Below, piece after piece: positions 33,217-38,594 of a stretch of 38,594 nucleotides of DNA (position 1 is the first letter of the stretch; every line of letters begins with the position of its first letter). This stretch comes from Acetatifactor sp. (GTDB taxonomy: Bacteria > Bacillota > Clostridia > Lachnospirales > Lachnospiraceae), in the NCBI GenBank assembly GCA_022511465.1, contig JAFLRM010000033.1, forward strand, positions 1 through 38,594, given 5' to 3'. The notes under the pieces were generated by a model. That model ran no database searches, was not told where the DNA came from, and saw only the letters and a program-made list of their open reading frames with translations. The position numbers and the translations under genes were made by a program.

Positions 33217-34302
33217 TTAATACTCTAAGGTTTCCATGTATTTCATATATTTTACTACCATCAGTGCGATCTTGAAAGTGATGGCATCCTCAAACACTCG
33301 CAGATCCAGCCCGGTACTTTTCTGCAGCTTATCCAGGCGGTACACCAGCGTGTTGCGGTGAATAAAGAGCTGTCTGGACGTTTCCGACACATTTAAGCTG
33401 TTCTCAAAAAATTTGTAGATCGTGACCAAGGTCTCCTCGTCAAATTCGTCCGGACTTTTCCCACCGAAGATCTCACGGATGAACATCTTGCACAGCGGGA
33501 TGGGCAGTTGATAGATCAGACGGCCAATACCCAGTTCACTGTATGCAACCACACATCTCTCGTCAAAGAAGATCTTGCCCACATCCAGAGCCATCTTGGC
33601 CTCCTTGTAGGAGCGGCTGACCTCCTTGATCTCACGCACCACCGTGCCGTAGGCTACACGCACGTCCTTCAACTTCTCTCTCTGCAGATGAGTCACCAGC
33701 GCGCTAGAAATCTTCTCCAACTCCTTGGCAGCATCACTCTCTACCAGTTCCTTGACAATGATCACATTGTTCTCATCCACCGCAGTGATGAAGTCCCTGG
33801 TATTGTTCTCAAAGTGGGATCGGGTCAGTTCCAGCGCATTGTTGTCCTTGCCATTGCCGGACTCAACGATCATCACCACCCGGGGCACGTCGGTCTGGAT
33901 GTGCAGTTTCTTGGAACGGCTGTAGATATCTACCAGAAGCAGATTGTCAAGAAGTAAATTTTTGATAAAGTTATCCTTGTCAAAGCGCTCTTTATAAGCC
34001 ACCAATAGATTCTGCAACTGAAAAGCCGCCATTTTACCTATCGTATATACGTCCTCCCCGGAACCTGCTGCCACCAGAATATACTCCAACTGTTGCTCAT
34101 CGTACACTTTGAAATACTGATGTCCCTGTATCTCCTGCGAGTCCGCCGGAGATGCTGCAAATTCTGCCGCAGACTCGGAGCAGTTGTCCATAGCTATGGT
34201 GGAAGCGACCTCTTTTCCGTCGGTGTCCATCACGCACAACTCCACTCTGGCAATACCTTTTAACCCCTCGATCGTACTCTGCAAAATCTGATTTGATATC
34301 AT
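33217..34302 (-). CDS. PucR/CdaR-type helix-turn-helix regulator
   Basis: A 361-residue regulator. The N-terminal and middle parts have no clear catalytic motifs but resemble the sugar-diacid (CdaR) regulator layout, with VAYGTVVREIKEVSRSYKEAKMAL as the GGDEF-like middle element. The C-terminal helix-turn-helix has the PucR pattern: FFENSLNVSETSRQLFIHRNTLVYRLDKLQKSTGLDL. The frame is open to 34365, but AAAGGAG eight bases before the ATG at 34302 fixes the start (MISNQILQ). The target genes are unknown. Its location directly before ftsE suggests co-transcription or local control, but this is inference. Confidence 0.82.
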   Translation of the reverse strand: MISNQILQSTIEGLKGIARVELCVMDTDGKEVASTIAMDNCSESAAEFAASPADSQEIQGHQYFKVYDEQQLEYILVAAGSGEDVYTIGKMAAFQLQNLLVAYKERFDKDNFIKNLLLDNLLLVDIYSRSKKLHIQTDVPRVVMIVESGNGKDNNALELTRSHFENNTRDFITAVDENNVIIVKELVESDAAKELEKISSALVTHLQREKLKDVRVAYGTVVREIKEVSRSYKEAKMALDVGKIFFDERCVVAYSELGIGRLIYQLPIPLCKMFIREIFGGKSPDEFDEETLVTIYKFFENSLNVSETSRQLFIHRNTLVYRLDKLQKSTGLDLRVFEDAITFKIALMVVKYMKYMETLEY

Positions 34303-34347
34303 ATACCCCGCTCCTTTGGTTCTTTTGTCCCCATACCTTCTTGCCCA

Positions 34348-34376
34348 TATATTATAAATGTACAATAAAAGGTCAA
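34348..34376 (-). promoter_or_regulatory. Probable promoter of the PucR-type regulator gene
   Basis: TTGACC (34376-34371) lies 17 nt before AATATA (34353-34348). An overlapping TATAAT (34356-34351) would have only a 14-nt spacer. The region is very AT-rich, so the exact -10 is unsure. Confidence 0.4.
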
Positions 34377-34423
34377 AAAAAACAATAGTTATTTATGCAC
34401 TTTTTCAGAAAATTAATAAATAG

Positions 34424-34463
34424 AGGGAGTTGCCCTGTGACAAAATCGTCCAGACAACTCCCT
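34424..34463 (-). terminator. Possible terminator after the YjfB-type gene
   Basis: AGGGAGTTG (34424-34432) pairs perfectly with CAACTCCCT (34455-34463) across a 22-nt loop. On the minus strand the stem is followed by a T-rich but not pure tract (CTATTTATTAATTTT). Confidence 0.5.
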
Positions 34464-34506
34464 GTCTTCATACATCACGCTATGTATCAGCAATCCTCTC
34501 GGAAAG

Positions 34507-34698
34507 TTACACTCTCACATCAATATTTCCGCCAAGCTCAGGATATACACTTCGCTCCATCGCTGCCGAATCAATCATTTCAATCAATCCTGCACCCAAC
34601 TCTCTCTCCGTATCCAGTGCACGACTGAGTACCGCCGTACCGATCTTTGACTGCATGGAGCTCATAGAAAGTGCTGTAGACAATCCTGCAATATCCAT
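34507..34698 (-). CDS. YjfB-family small protein
   Basis: A 63-residue protein starting MDIAGLSTALS, with GGAGGG before this ATG; an upstream in-frame ATG at 34722 lacks a good site. The order of features fits the YjfB putative motility family: MDIA-L-S-ALS start, a QSKIGTAVLSRALD helix, and a C-terminal stretch with GAGLIEMIDSAAMERSV. The family is often listed near motility genes but its molecular role is unknown; no flagellar genes are present here. The product should be cytoplasmic and largely helical. Confidence 0.7.
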   Translation of the reverse strand: MDIAGLSTALSMSSMQSKIGTAVLSRALDTERELGAGLIEMIDSAAMERSVYPELGGNIDVRV

Positions 34699-34749
34699 AT
34701 CAATCCCTCCCTCCGGTCTCATCGCGAAAGACTAAACTTTACTATTTGT

Positions 34750-34778
34750 AGTATAGCACAAATGCGTTTCTTTTTCCA
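34750..34778 (-). promoter_or_regulatory. Promoter of the YjfB-type gene
   Basis: TATACT (34755-34750) with TG one base upstream (extended -10) and a poor -35 (TGGAAA, 34778-34773) at 17 nt. It lies just after the cvfB stop codon. Confidence 0.45.
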
Positions 34779-34794
34779 GCCTTTTCTTTCCTAT

Positions 34795-35628
34795 TTAAAT
34801 CTTTCGGATAACCTTCTCTCCAATCTCAATCTCTCCTGCTTTCAAAAGCTTACCCACAGCCCGTTTGAACTCATTTTTACTCATGCCGGTCTCCCTCTTG
34901 ATGGTTTCCGGGGAGGCTTTATCGTTAAAGGGAAGCGCTCCCTCATAACTATTCAGCAGACGCAGAATATCCTCGGCGTCTTTCTCAATCTGAAGATAGG
35001 ACTTTTCGCGGATGCTCAGATCCAACTTGCCGTCCTCGTGCACCTTCACCACGCGAGCCTCGATATCCTCTCCGATCTCCACACGCCCATACAATTCTTT
35101 CTTGGGGATCAATGCAGAATATAGATTGTCCACCGCCACAAAAGCTCCAAAGTTATCACTGAGCTCATAGACGCGCCCTCGCACCTGATCTCCCGTCTGA
35201 TAGGCACTGTCCGTGCGAAGGCTCTCATAAATATTCATAGTGGCACAAAGGCGGCTGCTCTTGTCCAGATACAGAGATACCAACACCTCGTCACCCTTTT
35301 TCACCCGCTTGGTCTGCTGTTTGAATGGCAAAAAGAGATCTTTCTCCAGTCCCCAGTCCAAGAAGGCTCCGATCTTTCCCACCTGTACCACACGAAGCTG
35401 CGCCACCCCTCCCATCTGCAGCTTGGGCTCGCGGGTAGTGGCAATGGGTCTGTCCTTGGAATCCCGATAGAGGAACACCTCCAGCTCGTCACCCACTTTG
35501 CACCCCTCCGGCGCCTGCTTTATGGGGAGAAGCACCCGCTCCTCCTTATCGCTCCCGTCCGCCAGATACACGCCAAACTCCACGCGTTTTACCACGGTCA
35601 AGGTCTGTTTTTCTCCCAAACGAATCAT
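34795..35628 (-). CDS. cvfB: CvfB-type S1 RNA-binding protein
   Basis: A 277-residue protein with serial S1-like barrels: about 1-60 (VEFGVYLADGSDKEERVLLP), 65-130 (VGKIGAFLDWGLEKDLFLPFKQQ) and 145-215 (GDQVRGRVYELSDNFGAFVAVDN, LDLSIREKSY). A C-terminal winged helix follows at about 220-277 (MSKNEFKRAVGKLLKAGEI). This order is that of CvfB in Staphylococcus and Streptococcus, an RNA-binding regulator linked to virulence and RNA turnover. The third barrel is the most S1-like. It starts 4 nt after the thioesterase gene, so the two are translated in tandem. Confidence 0.88.
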   Translation of the reverse strand: MIRLGEKQTLTVVKRVEFGVYLADGSDKEERVLLPIKQAPEGCKVGDELEVFLYRDSKDRPIATTREPKLQMGGVAQLRVVQVGKIGAFLDWGLEKDLFLPFKQQTKRVKKGDEVLVSLYLDKSSRLCATMNIYESLRTDSAYQTGDQVRGRVYELSDNFGAFVAVDNLYSALIPKKELYGRVEIGEDIEARVVKVHEDGKLDLSIREKSYLQIEKDAEDILRLLNSYEGALPFNDKASPETIKRETGMSKNEFKRAVGKLLKAGEIEIGEKVIRKI

Positions 35629-35632
35629 GTCT

Positions 35633-36367
35633 TTATCCTCTTACGATTATTTCTTGCTCTCCTTTTCGCAGAAACTCCACCACCACATAGGGCTTACCTG
35701 CCTCGTCCGCCAGAGATATCACATACTGATCCTCCCCCGCCGACACATAGGGGTAGAGCACATCATTTAAGAACGCCTGTTTTTTATACTCTGCGCGCAT
35801 CTGCCCGATCACAAAATCATCCGGCAGGTACTCCAGTGCCATATCCACATACTGTCCGTTGTTCACATGATGATTGGTGTCCAGATGATGCTTCTTGACC
35901 GTGACGATCTCCTGAAGTTTCACATCCTGAGGAACGGCAATCTTGCGGGCAGCGTACTCCATCGGCAGTTTCTCTTCCAGCACATAGCCATCTCGCATCT
36001 CCTGTGGAGGCACCACCGGCTTCCAGGTGTCCGTGTCCAAAAGTGTCCACAAGGTGTTAGCCATGGCCAGATACTGTCCATCCTCCGTCAGCATAGCAAA
36101 ATTACGATACCCGAGAAAACCTTTGAAATCATAGGGGCTTGTCCCAATCTTTACCCGCTCACACAGCTCAGGGTATCGGTTTACGACAATCTGCCAGGAG
36201 GACATCACCCAGATCATATGCCGCTCCTTCAGATAGCCCAATCCCAATCCCAGATCCTCGGAATGAAAAGTGGAACAGTCTTGAAAATAATTGAGCATGG
36301 CGGCCAGAGTCAGCTTTCCCTCGCTGTCCACCTCGCTGAAACGAATCCTTCCGTCAAACGTATACAT
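35633..36367 (-). CDS. Acyl-ACP thioesterase (FatA/FatB-like)
   Basis: A 244-residue double hot-dog enzyme. The first hot-dog has RFSEVDSEGKLTLAAMLNYFQDCSTFHSEDLG near the N-terminus and a WVMSSWQIVVNRYP strand. The second has KKHHLDTNHHVNNGQYVDMALEYLP (about 158-182), with the Asp, Asn and His of the thioesterase site. The enzyme should release fatty acids from acyl-carrier protein in the cytoplasm. The length is normal for bacterial members. It is in a close row with the CPBP protease (26 nt upstream) and cvfB (4 nt downstream). Confidence 0.88.
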   Translation of the reverse strand: MYTFDGRIRFSEVDSEGKLTLAAMLNYFQDCSTFHSEDLGLGLGYLKERHMIWVMSSWQIVVNRYPELCERVKIGTSPYDFKGFLGYRNFAMLTEDGQYLAMANTLWTLLDTDTWKPVVPPQEMRDGYVLEEKLPMEYAARKIAVPQDVKLQEIVTVKKHHLDTNHHVNNGQYVDMALEYLPDDFVIGQMRAEYKKQAFLNDVLYPYVSAGEDQYVISLADEAGKPYVVVEFLRKGEQEIIVRG

Positions 36368-36393
36368 TTCTTACTCCTTTTTACCCAGGCAGC

Positions 36394-37389
36394 CTATACG
36401 AAGAGCTGCCTCACGATCGCAACAATCCAGAAGAGGCAAAAGCAGATCATACCCATATTCAAGATCACCGCAGAAAATCTCTTTCCTTTGGGTATCGTCA
36501 CTGTGCCCTGGTTAAAAGTAAATTTTTTGGTGGCCAGCGCCACAATAAGGAGCACAATGCCTGCGATCACGACGCATCCTATGATGAACTCCAGTCCAAT
36601 GATGGACAGCAATGCAGTTATATGCTCCATCAGATAGTTTTCTATCTCATCCATATTGCCTCCGGCATAGACCCGAAGATACTCCTGCAGATCCAGCTGC
36701 CGTATCATCCCCAAAATCAAAATACTGCTTATAAAATTAAATATCATGTGTATGGAAATGGTAATTTTTAGATTGCCTGTCTTCACATACAAAAAAGCCA
36801 GAAACATCCCCAGCGTAAACGCGTAAATAAACTGGTTCAGGTTTCCGTGAAAAAGCCCAAACATCAAGCCTGACACGATCACTGCCACGCCCTGCCCGTA
36901 GTGCACCGCCCGGTCCACGATCAGCTTGCGGAAGACAAGTTCCTCCATAATGGGCGCACAGATCACCATATAGAGAAACATAAGAAGCATACTGGCTCCA
37001 TTCGTCATGTTCAGGATCTCATTCTGCACCATTCCACCCTTCACCAGACCGATGATCAGCGTGATGACAGTGCCCACTACGTTGGACGCAATGCCCACCG
37101 CGTAACACATCATAAGTGCCAGGACAAAGTGACCCGGATTCATCTTGCGCCGTTCTATATTCTCGGCCGGAAGTCGCCTCACCAACAGTGCGATCAAGGG
37201 CAGCCCAATGAAATCCGTTGTCACTGCCCCCAGAACAAGCTTCACGTTCGCATTGGCAGAAAGTGCGGGGGCTAAATGAGAGAGCGCCAAAACGGCCAAA
37301 GATTGCAGCACATTGATAACGACAGCCCCGATCAGATATCTTCCTCCCAAACCGGAAAAAAATTTTTTCGCTTCCTTTGTTTCCTCCAC
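36394..37389 (-). CDS. CPBP-family intramembrane metalloprotease
   Basis: A 331-residue protein with about seven or eight membrane segments. The CAAX/CPBP motifs are present: EELVFRKLIVD (motif 1, metal and catalytic glutamates), SGLMFGLFHGNLNQ (motif 2 with the zinc-binding His) and ISIHMIFNFIS (motif 3). Members process prenylated proteins, act in immunity to bacteriocins, or have unknown targets. The start is a GTG at 37389, chosen because AGGAGG lies eight bases upstream; the TTG at 37410 in the same frame precedes that site. The C-terminal tail adds two membrane segments beyond the core. Confidence 0.85.
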   Translation of the reverse strand: MEETKEAKKFFSGLGGRYLIGAVVINVLQSLAVLALSHLAPALSANANVKLVLGAVTTDFIGLPLIALLVRRLPAENIERRKMNPGHFVLALMMCYAVGIASNVVGTVITLIIGLVKGGMVQNEILNMTNGASMLLMFLYMVICAPIMEELVFRKLIVDRAVHYGQGVAVIVSGLMFGLFHGNLNQFIYAFTLGMFLAFLYVKTGNLKITISIHMIFNFISSILILGMIRQLDLQEYLRVYAGGNMDEIENYLMEHITALLSIIGLEFIIGCVVIAGIVLLIVALATKKFTFNQGTVTIPKGKRFSAVILNMGMICFCLFWIVAIVRQLFV

Positions 37390-37423
37390 GTAAATATCCT
37401 CCTGCCACAAATCTATCGGCTCA

Positions 37424-38437
37424 TCACAAATACTTCTTTATTTCCTCCGCTGCCGGCTCCATGCGTTCATCGGAGAGTCCGAAGTCCATCTGTTTCCAGC
37501 TCCATGCGGCGCGAGAGATCCCGTACTTGGCAAAAGCAGCATGAATATCCTTATACCAGTTCAGAGTACTTTGAACATCGGCCAGATCGATCACACCATA
37601 CTCGCCACAGTACAGCGGAACATTTCGCTCCTCCGCGACCTTCACGGCTTTTGCAAAAAACTCCACAAAGGTCTCCGCATTTATAGACTTATCCACGACA
37701 AAACCGGAATGCTGTGTCAGCTTCTCCTGAACAGCAGGCGCTTTGTCGGCAATCTCACCATACTTCACGCGGAAATCCGACGGCATTCCATCCACCCAGT
37801 ACGCTCCCTGATGGGTAAACACAAGCGGTTCATAGCAATGAAAATTATATACGATCTTGTCGTCATACGGCAAAGCCAGATCCGGCAGTGCCTCCACGCT
37901 GTTGTTCCAATAGCCGCCGAACAGGATATAAGTGTCAGGGGCGATCGCCCTGATCCTTCGCACACACTTTTCGGAAATCTCGTTCCACTTTGCGCAGTCG
38001 CCCTGATCCACAACCTCATTTAAAAGTTCAAAAGCTATGCGGTCGCTATACTTTCCGAAAGCTTCCGCCAGCCTCTCCCAGAGCTTGTAAAACCTCTCCT
38101 GGAGTGCCGGATCGGAGAAAAACCCGCTCTCCCCCTCCCCGCTGTCAAAGGAGTAGCCCGCAGTTTTGTGAAGATCAAGCACCATGTTGAAATGATATTT
38201 ATCACACCAGTCCACAGCCCTCTTAAGGTAGTCCAGCCCATAATCCGTGGCCACACCTCTCTCGTCCTCCAACAGATCATAGTCCACAGGGATCCTCACA
38301 TGATCGATCCCCCACCCGGCAAGCTCCTCAAAGTCCTTCTCAGTGATAAAACTCTCGTAATGCTCAACCGTGTGAACACATTGGGAGAGCCAGCCACCCA
38401 AATTAATTCCTTTCTCGTACCCTAAAAATTTTCTCAT
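37424..38437 (-). CDS. Glycoside hydrolase family 5 protein, cytoplasmic
   Basis: A 337-residue TIM-barrel enzyme. It has KGINLGGWLSQ at the start, HVRIPVDYDLL near 46, VLDLHKTAGYSF near 87, the acid/base Glu in FELLNEVVDQ (about 140), a YNFHCYEPLVFTHQG strand, and the nucleophile Glu in LYCGEYGV (about 280). GH5 enzymes hydrolyse beta-linked glucans, mannans or related sugars. There is no signal peptide, so it probably acts on imported oligosaccharides or glycosides. The start at the ATG 38437 has CAGGTGACATTC upstream; a GTG at 38446 is part of that site. It is first in the row with CPBP, thioesterase and cvfB. Confidence 0.88.
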   Translation of the reverse strand: MRKFLGYEKGINLGGWLSQCVHTVEHYESFITEKDFEELAGWGIDHVRIPVDYDLLEDERGVATDYGLDYLKRAVDWCDKYHFNMVLDLHKTAGYSFDSGEGESGFFSDPALQERFYKLWERLAEAFGKYSDRIAFELLNEVVDQGDCAKWNEISEKCVRRIRAIAPDTYILFGGYWNNSVEALPDLALPYDDKIVYNFHCYEPLVFTHQGAYWVDGMPSDFRVKYGEIADKAPAVQEKLTQHSGFVVDKSINAETFVEFFAKAVKVAEERNVPLYCGEYGVIDLADVQSTLNWYKDIHAAFAKYGISRAAWSWKQMDFGLSDERMEPAAEEIKKYL

Positions 38438-38500
38438 GAATGTCACCTGCCGTTTCTTACTTTTTTAGCTTTTGCTTTTACGATTACGTAATTTACCACA

Positions 38501-38534
38501 AAGACCTCTGAAAGATTACTCTCTCAGAGGTCTT
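38501..38534 (-). terminator. Hairpin after tRNA-Gln
   Basis: AAGACCTCTGA (38501-38511) pairs perfectly with TCAGAGGTCTT (38524-38534). On the minus strand it follows the tRNA and is trailed by TTTGTGG, a weak T-run. Confidence 0.6.
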
Positions 38535-38539
38535 CTTCA

Positions 38540-38594
38540 CAGGGCTACAAGGATTCGAACCTTGAAATGACGGAGTCAGAGTCCGTTGCCTTAC
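38540..38594 (-). tRNA. tRNA-Gln(CUG), 3' part, cut by window end
   Basis: On the minus strand the sequence gives the end of the D-arm (GTAAGGCA), an anticodon arm with stem ACGGA/TCCGT around loop CTCTGAC (anticodon CTG, Gln), a T-arm CAAGG-TTCGAAT-CCTTG and the acceptor strand TAGCCCT with discriminator G. CCA is not encoded. The 5' acceptor and most of the D-arm lie beyond the window. Confidence 0.93.

Noticed and set aside
1..38594. Prophage, integrative element or CRISPR array
   Set aside because: No integrase, phage structural gene, transposase or regularly spaced repeat was found; the tRNA at the right edge has no visible attachment-site duplication in the window.

Overview
The window looks like chromosomal DNA of a Gram-positive anaerobe of the Clostridia, most likely Lachnospiraceae. 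The evidence is the FtsE-FtsX-M23-Ctp division/sporulation-type cluster, several lipoproteins, a CvfB-type S1 protein, a FatA-like acyl-ACP thioesterase, the stand-alone YjfB-type protein, and GGAGG ribosome sites with TTGACA/TATAAT promoters. Nearly all genes lie on the minus strand; the only well supported plus-strand gene is an SH3/NlpC-P60 hydrolase at 6917-8122. No rRNA, CRISPR array or complete insertion sequence is visible. Family names come from reading the translated sequences by eye; no database search was run.

Region 1 (1-3.8 kb) is an AT-rich accessory island with much gene decay. It holds a MarR repressor, a zinc-ribbon KTR protein and a CheW-like protein behind a consensus promoter covered by a perfect 21-bp inverted repeat. 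These are followed by a MATE transporter that has lost its middle and a stub of an EFR1-type flavodoxin. Next come a radical SAM protein, a flavodoxin that has also lost its middle, and the last codons of an ABC ATPase.

Region 2 (3.8-9.5 kb) has an OmpR/EnvZ-type two-component pair followed by DegV, then a lone plus-strand P60 hydrolase that converges on a CapA-like protein.

Region 3 (9.46-17.4 kb) appears devoted to pectin or rhamnogalacturonan use. It contains a PcRGLX/YetA-like (PL26-like) protein, a KdgF-type cupin and a KdgK-type sugar kinase, with a 1286-residue tandem-Cache hybrid histidine kinase between them. The kinase gene has its own promoter, and only 41 nt with no visible terminator separate it from the lyase-like gene, so sensor and catabolic genes may share a transcript.

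Region 4 (17.5-28.6 kb) is the least understood part. It has a FUSC membrane domain fused to a HAD domain lacking its nucleophile, a papain/C39-like protein, a 343-residue lipoprotein, and three large exported paralogs (two lipoproteins and one membrane-anchored protein) with Asp-rich calcium-loop-like motifs. This is the best candidate for an undescribed system.

Region 5 (28.8-38.6 kb) is core-like. It runs PucR/CdaR-type regulator, ftsE, ftsX, an M23 hydrolase with a coiled coil, and an S41 protease, ending in a terminator. Beyond these lie YjfB, then a GH5 glycosidase, CPBP protease, acyl-ACP thioesterase and CvfB chain, and finally the 3' part of a tRNA-Gln(CUG) cut by the window edge.
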